This document shows positions 1-5,605 of a stretch of DNA of 5,605 bases, one piece after another. Both the position numbers and the translations under genes were made by a program. The stretch lies in NCBI GenBank assembly GCA_003695015.1, contig RFJD01000055.1:1-5605 (forward strand), written 5' to 3'. How positions within the stretch are numbered: the stretch's first letter is position 1; each line of letters begins with the position of its first letter. The notes beneath the pieces were generated by a model. That model was not told where the DNA came from, did not search any database, and worked only from the letters and a program-made list of their open reading frames with translations. Source of the DNA: Verrucomicrobiota bacterium. Lineage in GTDB: Bacteria > Verrucomicrobiota > Verrucomicrobiia > Limisphaerales > J093.

Positions 1-374
1 CCGACGATCCCGAGGCCCGGGCGGGAACGCTCGGCGAGACCGCCCGGGAAGTGCTCGGCGAGGTGGGCAACATCCTGCTCAACGCCTGCCTTGGCCGGTT
101 GGGCAACCTGCTGCGCGTGCCGGTCTCGTTTTCCGTGCCGGAAACCAGCGTCGAGACGGTCGGCCACCTTGTCGAAGGATTGCGGGTCCACCAGCACCCC
201 GTTGAATTGGCCTTGGTGATCGCCACCCGATTCCGGCTCCGGCAGGAGACCGTCACCGGGCGGCTGGTCTTCGTGCTGGGCGTGGATTCGATCGCCGAGC
301 TGGTCAAGGCGATCGAGCTGATGGAACACGATCTGCAAGAGCAACTGGCGCGCGAACGGGAGCGGACGGAATGA
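1..374 (+). CDS. CheC-type chemotaxis/response-regulator phosphatase, C-terminal part (5' end outside window)
   Basis: The reading frame is open from base 3 to the stop at 372-374 and gives 123 visible residues with no start of its own, so the gene begins upstream. CheC proteins dephosphorylate phospho-receiver proteins such as CheY, using a Glu and an Asn on one helix, in a pattern ExxN followed 22 residues later by Pro. That exact pattern is visible: Glu at 60-62, Asn at 69-71 and Pro at 138-140, inside a helix reading EVGNILLNA. The rest, ending in a GRLVFVLGVDSIAELV-like strand and helix, fits the second half of the CheC/CheX/FliY fold. A full CheC is about 200 residues, so roughly the first 80 are missing and a first active-site helix may lie there. 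CheX or a CheC domain fused to a receiver are the alternatives. The stop overlaps the ATG of the downstream kinase, indicating one transcript. Family assignment rests on motif and fold pattern only. Confidence 0.78.
   Translation, partial: DDPEARAGTLGETAREVLGEVGNILLNACLGRLGNLLRVPVSFSVPETSVETVGHLVEGLRVHQHPVELALVIATRFRLRQETVTGRLVFVLGVDSIAELVKAIELMEHDLQEQLARERERTE
358..362 (+). promoter_or_regulatory. Ribosome binding site of the sensor kinase gene
   Basis: GGGAG lies inside the 3' end of the CheC-like gene, 8 bases before the ATG at 371. It supports that ATG as the kinase start. With the ATGA start/stop overlap it suggests translational coupling between the two genes. It is the only convincing Shine-Dalgarno sequence in the window. 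Confidence 0.55.
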
Positions 375-2896
375 GCGGACACCACCAGGAGTTCCAGCGA
401 GGCCCCTTGGGGACGATCGCCGAGGCCGCCGAGAGCCCGGTGCGAATCCTGTTGGCCGCTTCGCCGGAACGGAACGGGGAAGCATGGGAAGCCCGGTTGA
501 CGCGACTGGGGTTTCCGGAGGTGTTGGTGGCCACCAGCGGGCAGGAGACCTTGAACCGGGCGCAGGCTTTCGAGCCGGAGCTGGCGGTCGTGGACCTGCG
601 GTTGCCTGGGCGTCCGGACGGCCTGGCCACGGCGGCGGAGCTGCTGCGGCGGCATGCCGCCCCGGTGGTGTTTCTGGGGGACGGAGTGGACGAGATCACG
701 CTGGATCACGCGCGTGCCTTGGAACCGTATGGCTGGGTTTTCCGGCCGGAAAACGACCACGAGTTGAAGCTGGGCTTGGAGACCGCCCTGGCCCGGCTGG
801 CTGCCGAGCGGCGGCTGGGATTGCTCGAACGCCAGTGGGCCGTGACGCTCCAGAGCATCGGCGACGGGGTCATCGCCGCGGACCTGGAGGGGCGGGTGAC
901 TTTCATGAACGCCATGGCGGAGCACATGACCGGCTTCGGCGAGGCGGACGCGTTGGGACGTCCGTTGACCGAGGTGTTCCGCATCATCAACGAGTTCACC
1001 CGCGAACCGGCCGAGAACCCGGCGCTCAAGGCCCTTCGGGAGGGCCGCATCGTGGGCCTTGCCAACCACACCGTGCTCATCCACCGCGAGGGTTTCGAGA
1101 TCTACATCGACGACTGCGCCGCGCCGATCCGGGACGAGACTCGCAAGCCGGTGGGGGTGGTGCTGGTGTTTCATGACGTGACCGAGCGCCGGCGGCGGGA
1201 GCGGGAATTGCGGTGGCTGAACCGGCTGCACGCCACCCTGGGGCAGATCAACCAGTTGGTGGTGCGCGTGCAGGAGCCGGAGTCGTTGCTCCACGAAGCC
1301 TGCGAAGCCTGCGTCAAGCACGGCCAGTTTCCGTTGGCATGGGTGGCTTGGTTGGATCCCGCCGACCGGACCCTCAAACCGCGGGCCAGGGCGGGGAAAG
1401 CCGCCGACGTCGTGAACACGCTGGCGGTGCGGCTGCCGGAACAAGGCATCGGCAGCGCGGGCGATCCGCTGGTGGCCGCCTTCGTCTCCGGCAAGCCGTT
1501 CGTGGCTTCCGAGTTCCCGGAAAACCCGTGGCTGGATGCCTCGCTGCGCGTGGGGTTCCGGACCGTCGGCGCGTTTCCGCTGCGATTCGGGGGCGAGGTG
1601 GCCGGGCTGTTGGTGGTGCATGCGCGGGAATTCGAGTTCTTCCGGATGAAAGAAATCCGGCTGCTGAGCGAGGCGGCCGAGGACCTTTCGTTCGCGCTGG
1701 ACCACATCGTGATGGAAAAGCGCCGGCGGGAGGTGGAGGAAGCACTCAAGTCCAGCGAGGCGCGGTTCCGGCAAATCTACGAGCAGTTGCCGGTGCCGTA
1801 TCATTCACTGGATGCCGAGGGCAGGCTGCTGGATGTCAACCCGGCCTGGCTGGAACTGTTCGGCTATGGGCGCGAGGAGGTGGTGGGCCGGTCGGTGGCC
1901 GATTTCATGGCGCCGTCGAGCGCCGAACGGTTCGGCAAGCTGTTCCCCGAGTTCCGCCGGACGGGCGTGGCCAAGGGCTGGGAGGTCGAGTTCCGGCGGA
2001 AGGACGGGGGCACGGTGCCGGTGTTGGTCCGGGGCGTGTTCGTCCACGATCGCGATGGCCAGCCGACGCACACCCATTGTGTGCTGCACGACCTGACCGA
2101 TCTGCGCCTGCTGGAACGCCAGCAGAAGGAGACCGAAATGATCCTCCGGCAGCAGCAGAAGCTGGAGGCCATCGGCACCCTGGCCAGCGGCGTGGCCCAC
2201 GAGATCAACAATCCCATCACCGGCGTGATGAACTACGCCGAGATCATCAACGACCAGCTTCCCGAGGACAGCCCGCTGCGGGAGTTCGTTTACGAGATCA
2301 TCCGCGAGACACAGCGGGTGGCCACCATCGTCCGCAACCTGCTGAGTTTTGCCCGGCGGGACCAGAGCAGCTTCGAGCCCACCAACATTCGCGATGTGGT
2401 CGAGGGCACCCTTTCCCTGATCCGGACCATCATCAAGAAGGACCGCATCAAGCTCGAAGTGGACGTTGCGGACGACCTGCCGTTGGTCCGATGCCGGGGC
2501 CAGCAGATTCAGCAGGTGCTGATGAACCTGATGACCAACGCCCGCGACGCCCTCAACGAAAAGTATCCCGAATACCACGACGACAAGATCATGCGCGTGG
2601 CGGTGCGGCGGATCGAGCGGGAGGGTCGGCCGTGGGTGCGGATCACGGTCGAGGATCATGGACCGGGCATTCCCCCGGACAAGCAGGAGCGCATTTTCGA
2701 GCCGTTCTACACGACCAAGGGTCGGACCAAGGGCACGGGGATCGGGCTTTCCCTGAGCATGGGCATCATCAACGAGCACAAGGGGTTGATGTACCTCGAA
2801 TCCGAGCCCGGCCAATGGACCCGCTTCCACATCGAGCTGGAGGCGCTCGGGGAGGAAGTGCCGCCGGAGCAGATCAACACCGACCCGGACGTCTGA
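371..2896 (+). CDS. Soluble sensor histidine kinase, REC(degenerate)-PAS-GAF-PAS-HisKA-HATPase
   Basis: An 841-residue cytoplasmic kinase with no signal peptide or membrane segment. Residues ~23-145 form a receiver-like domain with the acceptor position at D75 (AVVDLRLPG). Residues ~150-272 are a PAS domain (SIGDGVIAADLEGRV ... VVLVFHDVTERR). Residues ~290-445 look like a GAF domain, and ~461-583 are a second PAS (VNPAWLELFGYGREEVVG). Basic/acidic helical linkers near 271-285, 449-465 and 578-600 probably transmit the signal. The dimerisation helix carries the phosphorylated H610 (GVAHEINNP). The ATP-binding domain shows the N box with N719 and N723, the G1 box D762-x-G764-x-G766, the F box IFEPFYTTK (776-779 FEPF-type) and the G2 box GTGIGLSLS from 788. 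All catalytic boxes are intact, so autophosphorylation is expected. There is no C-terminal receiver, so a separate response regulator is needed. The start is fixed by the GGGAG site and the 4-base overlap with the CheC-like gene. The ligand sensed cannot be read from the sequence. Confidence 0.93.
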   Translation: MSGHHQEFQRGPLGTIAEAAESPVRILLAASPERNGEAWEARLTRLGFPEVLVATSGQETLNRAQAFEPELAVVDLRLPGRPDGLATAAELLRRHAAPVVFLGDGVDEITLDHARALEPYGWVFRPENDHELKLGLETALARLAAERRLGLLERQWAVTLQSIGDGVIAADLEGRVTFMNAMAEHMTGFGEADALGRPLTEVFRIINEFTREPAENPALKALREGRIVGLANHTVLIHREGFEIYIDDCAAPIRDETRKPVGVVLVFHDVTERRRRERELRWLNRLHATLGQINQLVVRVQEPESLLHEACEACVKHGQFPLAWVAWLDPADRTLKPRARAGKAADVVNTLAVRLPEQGIGSAGDPLVAAFVSGKPFVASEFPENPWLDASLRVGFRTVGAFPLRFGGEVAGLLVVHAREFEFFRMKEIRLLSEAAEDLSFALDHIVMEKRRREVEEALKSSEARFRQIYEQLPVPYHSLDAEGRLLDVNPAWLELFGYGREEVVGRSVADFMAPSSAERFGKLFPEFRRTGVAKGWEVEFRRKDGGTVPVLVRGVFVHDRDGQPTHTHCVLHDLTDLRLLERQQKETEMILRQQQKLEAIGTLASGVAHEINNPITGVMNYAEIINDQLPEDSPLREFVYEIIRETQRVATIVRNLLSFARRDQSSFEPTNIRDVVEGTLSLIRTIIKKDRIKLEVDVADDLPLVRCRGQQIQQVLMNLMTNARDALNEKYPEYHDDKIMRVAVRRIEREGRPWVRITVEDHGPGIPPDKQERIFEPFYTTKGRTKGTGIGLSLSMGIINEHKGLMYLESEPGQWTRFHIELEALGEEVPPEQINTDPDV

Positions 2897-2909
2897 GGCC
2901 GCGGGGCCT
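2896..2909. terminator. Weak stem-loop in the convergent gap
   Basis: AGGCC (2896-2900) and GGCCT (2905-2909) can form a 5-bp stem with a GCGG loop immediately after the kinase stop. There is no following T-run. The 61-base gap (2897-2957) between the convergent kinase and cytochrome genes must hold the ends of both transcripts, but nothing else in it looks like a factor-independent terminator. Confidence 0.22.
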
Positions 2910-2957
2910 TCGAGCGGCAGAGTTCTTTCGGCTGGCCGGGTGCGTGGCCCCCGGGCT

Positions 2958-3500
2958 TCAGCGGGTGGTTTCTTCCGCCGGTCTTTCCAGCAAGCGGCCG
3001 GTGTGCCGGTCCCAGCGCACGGTGCGCTCCGCGATCCGGTGATCGAAGTGACAGCTCGTGCAGGTCAGTTGTCCGGCCGGCCGGTCCTGCAATCCCCGTT
3101 CCTGGAGCAGAGCCACCACCTTTCGGGCCGGAACGTCGTGTTTCTTGTGGCACTTCCGGCAAAGGGGATCGACCGCCTCCGGCGCGAACATGCGTTCCGG
3201 GGGGGTGCGGTGGCCTTCGTCATTGCGATGGGCGACCGATTCGCCGTGGCATTTGACGCAGCCAACCTTCTTGGCGGCGTGGACGGTCACCAAGCGTTCC
3301 TCGCGGAAGTTGCCATGACAGACGAAACACGGTTCGTTGGCCGGGAGGGCCGGCGCGGCGGCTTCATCGGCTTCCGGCAGCTTCTCATCCAGATAGCCTT
3401 CGAGCGAAAGAGGCGGCGCCCCGGCCAGGAGGACCGCCGTGCCGGCGGCCAGGCCGATGACGGTGAGGGGGAACAGGGCGGACCAGTGGAGTCGGCTCAT
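2958..3500 (-). CDS. Exported or membrane-anchored tetraheme c-type cytochrome
   Basis: A 180-residue protein with four CxxCH covalent heme sites: C58-H62 (CFVCH), C81-H85 (CVKCH), C114-H118 (CRKCH) and C147-H151 (CTSCH). Residues ~8-28 are a hydrophobic stretch (LFPLTVIGLAAG) that is either a Sec signal peptide or an uncleaved anchor, placing the hemes in the periplasm, as heme attachment requires. Additional histidines (H74, H91, H97, H121, H154, H166) are available as distal ligands, so bis-His hemes are likely. Such small multiheme cytochromes carry electrons between membrane quinol oxidases and periplasmic or outer reductases; the partner here is not known. The ATG at 3500 is preferred to an in-frame ATG at 3620, because only the later start puts the hydrophobic segment at the N-terminus and the extra 40 residues would translate an intergenic hairpin. 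No Shine-Dalgarno is seen. It lies 100 bases downstream of the reductase-like gene on the same strand. The exact cytochrome subfamily is not recognised. Confidence 0.9.
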   Translation of the reverse strand: MSRLHWSALFPLTVIGLAAGTAVLLAGAPPLSLEGYLDEKLPEADEAAAPALPANEPCFVCHGNFREERLVTVHAAKKVGCVKCHGESVAHRNDEGHRTPPERMFAPEAVDPLCRKCHKKHDVPARKVVALLQERGLQDRPAGQLTCTSCHFDHRIAERTVRWDRHTGRLLERPAEETTR

Positions 3501-3526
3501 GGTCAACAGGTGATTGACGGTTGAAG

Positions 3527-3570
3527 AACGCCCGCCCCGGCTCCATGGGGGGGAATCCGGGACGGGCGTT
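3527..3570 (-). terminator. Long GC-rich hairpin between reductase-like and cytochrome genes
   Basis: Two 14-base arms (3527-3540 and 3557-3570) are inverted repeats separated by 16 bases. On the - strand RNA the one non-Watson-Crick position is a G-U wobble, so all 14 pairs form. On the + strand RNA the same position would be an A-C mismatch, which points to function in the - strand transcript. The stem starts 31 bases after the stop of the reductase-like gene and ends in UU followed by CUUC, only a poor U-tract. It is either the terminator of that gene or a partial terminator/RNA-stabilising element that sets the level of the downstream cytochrome. Confidence 0.6.
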
Positions 3571-3600
3571 GCCTGCGGTGGGGTGTGGTGCAAGGCCGCT

Positions 3601-4815
3601 TCAGACGATGTTCCAGTCATTCAGCCACCGGTAGTGCGGCGGCAGGTTGGCGAAGGCCTCGTCGGTGGCCTTCTGAAGGGCCGCCTGTTCCTTTACGTCG
3701 AGGGCGCGACGTTGCAGCACCGCCAGAGCGGCGTTGTCCACCTGCTCGGGCGTGATCATGCCCGGGATGGGCGCGGTGATGACGGGGTTGGTCAGAATGG
3801 CCCGAAGCGTCAGCCGGGCGATCTTGTTGTCCTCCTGCTCGTGGGGATTGCCCGGCGAGCTGTCGCCCTTGAACATCGAGCCGCTGGCGAAGGGTTTGAT
3901 GCCGAACCAGGCGATGTCGTACTTCTGGAAGGTGTACCAGAGACTGTTCTTCCATGAGTTGTCGGGCATGGCGACCACCCGGGCGGCGCGGCCTTCCTCG
4001 GCGACCTCGATCTTGGCCCCTTGCAGCCGGCTCTTGGCGGTGTAGGGGGTGCAGACCGCATCGATGTGATCGGAGGCCAGCTCGATCCATCGCTTGATGT
4101 GCGGCCGGTCGTGGGACGAAAAGCCGGTGAACCGCGCCCGGCCGGTCTTCTTGGCCCAGTCGAGGGCGGCGATCATCTCCCACATCTGATCGTCGGTGTG
4201 CTGGCTGCTATGCTCGAAGAGGGTGATGCGCCAGAGGTCCACGTAATCCAAGCCGGTGGCCTTGAAGCCGTGATCGAGCGCCTCCTTGAGCTTCCGGGTG
4301 ATCCAGCCCGGCGGCTTGGGCTTGCCTTCCTTGGCCGCCTTCGCCATCTCGCGGGAGAGACTGCGCATTTCCTCCTGATACCAGGAGAAGCCGAGATACA
4401 TCTTGTCCCGCCGGCCCTTCAGGGCCTTGGCGTACATGATGACCTCCTGCTTGGTGCAGGCGTCGATGTAGTTGATGCCCCGTTCGATGCAACGGGTGAC
4501 GACATCGTAGCGGTTTTTCTCGAAGTCCTTGTCGTCGAGCTTGGCGCTCAGCCAACTGCCGCCGGGGAACAGGCCGGGGACGACCTTGTTGACCCGCTTC
4601 CAGTGGCCGCCCAGGCAGACCGCCGAAACCATCAGGCCGGTCTTGCCGGCCCGGCGGTATTCCATCTGCTCGTTGTAGTTGAGGATGTGGGAGGTTTTCT
4701 CCCCGGTGGGGTTGCCGGCATAGACGGTGGGAATGGCCGGAAAGACCACCATGCCCGCCGCGGCAGTGGCGCTCGTGCGGAGGAAATCGCGCCGGGACCA
4801 ACGAGTTTCTTTCAT
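3601..4815 (-). CDS. Tat-exported aldo/keto-reductase-fold protein with degenerate catalytic tetrad
   Basis: A 404-residue protein. The N-terminus has a Tat signal: SRRDFLRT with R8-R9, a hydrophobic run to about P29, and probable cleavage after VYA at residue 33. The remainder follows the aldo/keto reductase (beta/alpha)8 barrel: YRRAGKTGLMVSAVCLGG (53-70), ERGINYIDAC (111-120), LKGRRDKMYLGF (132-143), LDYVDLW (189-195), ARFTGFSSHDRPHI (227-240) and the cofactor phosphate-loop pattern APIPGMITPEQVDNA (348-362). Classical members reduce carbonyls with NAD(P)H using Asp-Tyr-Lys-His. Here only Asp (D118) is at its position; by alignment the others are Q123, S144 and T198. There is no C-terminal Cys-rich Fe-S domain as in some exported relatives. 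Normal carbonyl reductase chemistry is therefore doubtful, though cofactor-binding elements look preserved. The ATG at 4815 is preferred to a GTG two codons upstream at 4821, since it places the twin arginines at the usual distance; neither has a ribosome site. The co-directional cytochrome downstream suggests a periplasmic redox role. Confidence 0.88.
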   Translation of the reverse strand: MKETRWSRRDFLRTSATAAAGMVVFPAIPTVYAGNPTGEKTSHILNYNEQMEYRRAGKTGLMVSAVCLGGHWKRVNKVVPGLFPGGSWLSAKLDDKDFEKNRYDVVTRCIERGINYIDACTKQEVIMYAKALKGRRDKMYLGFSWYQEEMRSLSREMAKAAKEGKPKPPGWITRKLKEALDHGFKATGLDYVDLWRITLFEHSSQHTDDQMWEMIAALDWAKKTGRARFTGFSSHDRPHIKRWIELASDHIDAVCTPYTAKSRLQGAKIEVAEEGRAARVVAMPDNSWKNSLWYTFQKYDIAWFGIKPFASGSMFKGDSSPGNPHEQEDNKIARLTLRAILTNPVITAPIPGMITPEQVDNAALAVLQRRALDVKEQAALQKATDEAFANLPPHYRWLNDWNIV

Positions 4816-5060
4816 AAGCACGGATTCAGTTGCGGTTGGAAACGACGGACAAAGTCTGTGCGGCCGGCCAAGAGGGGGTCAAGGCGGGTATGGGGCGAAC
4901 AGCGGTGAAAAATCGCAACATTTCTGGGCGTTCCGTGGACAATTCAGGGTTGGATCGCCTCCCGCCTTCCCCGTCGCCCTTCCGCCCGCGCCGGCCCCCG
5001 CCGGAATCCCGCCGCCTTTGAGAATGGCTTCCACCGCCGCCGGCGCGGTAGGCTGGCGTC
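4816..5060. promoter_or_regulatory. Divergent intergenic region, presumed promoters for genes at 4815(-) and 5061(+)
   Basis: This 245-base stretch holds no convincing gene; the short frames in it have no start signal or recognisable product. It must contain the promoters of two divergently read exported proteins. The best - strand match is TTGACC (complement of 4877-4882), 18 bases, then CAGACT (complement of 4853-4858), a good -35 with a weak -10 about 40 bases before the ATG at 4815. The half nearer the + gene (about 4956-5016) is a C-rich pyrimidine tract. Bases 5033-5049 form an imperfect palindrome with 5-base arms ACCGC and GCGGT, ending 11 bases before the + strand ATG. No promoter of the + gene could be picked with confidence. 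Confidence 0.4.
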
Positions 5061-5605
5061 ATGTCTTCCATGCAGCACGGCAAAGGAATAACCCGACGTC
5101 GTTTCGGGCGCGGGTTGCTGGCTGGGGCCGCTTGGACGGCCTGCGGCGGCGCCGGCTGGCCGGTGCGGGCGCAGATGCCGGAGCCCGGGCAGCGGCCGGT
5201 TCGGGATGGCTCGCTTCGGGTGCTCAATCCCCGGGGTCGTGTGCCGGTGGGGATCATCATCGACGACTCGACCTGTTTGGTGAACCTGAACCGCTTCGCC
5301 ATGCCGCAGTTCGACGCGGCCTGGGGCGGGCGCAACCCGGCCTATCACAAGCCGTGGCGCGAGTGGCCGGCGGAGATTCCGGACGCTTTCGTGCGGCGGT
5401 TCGCCGAGTGGTCGGCCGCGCGGGGTGTGCGGGGCAAGTACAGCGTGGTGCCGTTTCCGGCGTGTGTGGGGCGGCTGGATCGCGGGCTGCCGGGCTGGAG
5501 TCGCGGCGAACTGGAGGCGAGCTTGCGGCTGGTGCGGGAGGAGCTGGCGCCGCGTTGGGACATCCATCCGGAGATGGTGACCCACACCCGGGTGATCGAC
5601 CTGCG
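5061..5605 (+). CDS. Tat-exported polysaccharide-deacetylase-like protein, N-terminal part (3' end outside window)
   Basis: An open frame runs from the ATG at 5061 to the window edge (181 residues, no stop). Residues 11-15 (TRRRF, twin R12-R13), a hydrophobic run GLLAGAAWTA and a likely cleavage after VRA at residue 37 form a Tat signal peptide. C28 in TACGG is a possible but poor lipobox. The mature part opens with a beta strand ending in two aspartates (VGIIIDDS, D68-D69), then a helix region PDAFVRRFAEWSAARGV, a strand KYSVVPFPA, and WDIHPEMVTHTR with H169 and H175. This resembles the first half of the glycoside hydrolase/deacetylase (NodB-like) barrel, in which an early Asp pair and later histidines bind a metal; that reading is inference from pattern, not a firm family match. 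A second in-frame ATG at 5070 is possible. No Shine-Dalgarno is seen. It is divergent from the reductase-like gene and may share regulation with it. Confidence 0.75.
   Translation, partial: MSSMQHGKGITRRRFGRGLLAGAAWTACGGAGWPVRAQMPEPGQRPVRDGSLRVLNPRGRVPVGIIIDDSTCLVNLNRFAMPQFDAAWGGRNPAYHKPWREWPAEIPDAFVRRFAEWSAARGVRGKYSVVPFPACVGRLDRGLPGWSRGELEASLRLVREELAPRWDIHPEMVTHTRVIDL

Noticed and set aside
1805..2830. Antisense open frame of 341 codons opposite the kinase catalytic region
   Set aside because: High GC removes stops from the antisense frame; the product shows no recognisable fold or start signal and mirrors kinase codons.
1213..3042. Long + strand open frame of 609 codons inside the kinase gene
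   Set aside because: It is the +1 or +2 shadow of the kinase in GC-rich DNA; its translation is Arg/Gly/Pro-rich with no domain, and the overlapping frame has every kinase motif.
2940..3524. + strand open frame of 194 codons opposite the cytochrome
   Set aside because: The - strand frame has four CxxCH sites and a signal/anchor segment, so this is its antisense shadow.
3501..3620. N-terminal extension of the cytochrome from an ATG at 3620
   Set aside because: It would overlap the reductase-like gene, translate the hairpin and bury the signal segment 40 residues in; the ATG at 3500 is better.
4861..4870. Palindromic GGCCGGCC run in the divergent region (and a longer one near 3072)
   Set aside because: Expected by chance in DNA of this composition; no second copy at a meaningful spacing and no link to a gene start.
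4021..4908. + strand open frame of 295 codons opposite the aldo/keto-reductase-like gene
   Set aside because: Hydrophobic low-complexity antisense translation without domain pattern; the - strand gene has a Tat signal and barrel motifs.
4826..5585. - strand open frames of 169 and 213 codons opposite the right-edge gene
   Set aside because: They are Arg/Pro-rich shadows of the + strand Tat-exported frame and cross the divergent intergenic region.
1..5605. CRISPR array, insertion sequence, tRNA, rRNA or attachment site
   Set aside because: No regularly spaced direct repeats, transposase-like frame, terminal inverted repeats or RNA-gene structure were seen; coding density and base composition are uniform.

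Overview
The window is high-GC bacterial DNA with dense coding. It carries a cytoplasmic signalling pair on the + strand, an exported redox pair on the - strand, and the start of a further exported enzyme on the + strand. The style (Tat-exported aldo/keto-reductase-like protein, multiheme c-type cytochrome with a single N-terminal hydrophobic segment, Tat-exported deacetylase-like protein, few Shine-Dalgarno sites) suggests a Gram-negative of the Planctomycetota/Verrucomicrobiota type, with Verrucomicrobiota my best guess. There is no rRNA or marker gene here to prove this.

Layout. Bases 1-374 (+) hold the C-terminal part of a CheC-type phosphatase whose start lies outside the window. Its stop codon overlaps the ATG of an 841-residue soluble sensor histidine kinase at 371-2896 (+), with order degenerate receiver - PAS - GAF - PAS - HisKA - HATPase. 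A 61-base convergent gap follows. Then, on the - strand and read right to left, come a Tat-exported aldo/keto-reductase-fold protein (3601-4815) and, 100 bases downstream of it, a tetraheme c-type cytochrome (2958-3500). A strong RNA hairpin sits between these two. A 245-base divergent region (4816-5060) separates the reductase-like gene from a + strand gene starting at 5061. That gene has a Tat signal and a deacetylase-like (beta/alpha)-barrel start, and it runs off the right edge.

How the genes may work together. The CheC-like protein and the kinase are translationally coupled and probably belong to one phosphorelay whose response regulator is outside the window. The aldo/keto-reductase-like protein and the cytochrome are co-directional and both exported, so a periplasmic redox pairing is plausible but unproven. 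The most notable sequence observations are that the reductase-like protein has lost three of the four classical aldo/keto reductase catalytic residues, and that the kinase's receiver domain keeps its phospho-acceptor aspartate but lacks the acidic pair, Thr and Lys. I see no mobile element, CRISPR array, tRNA or rRNA.
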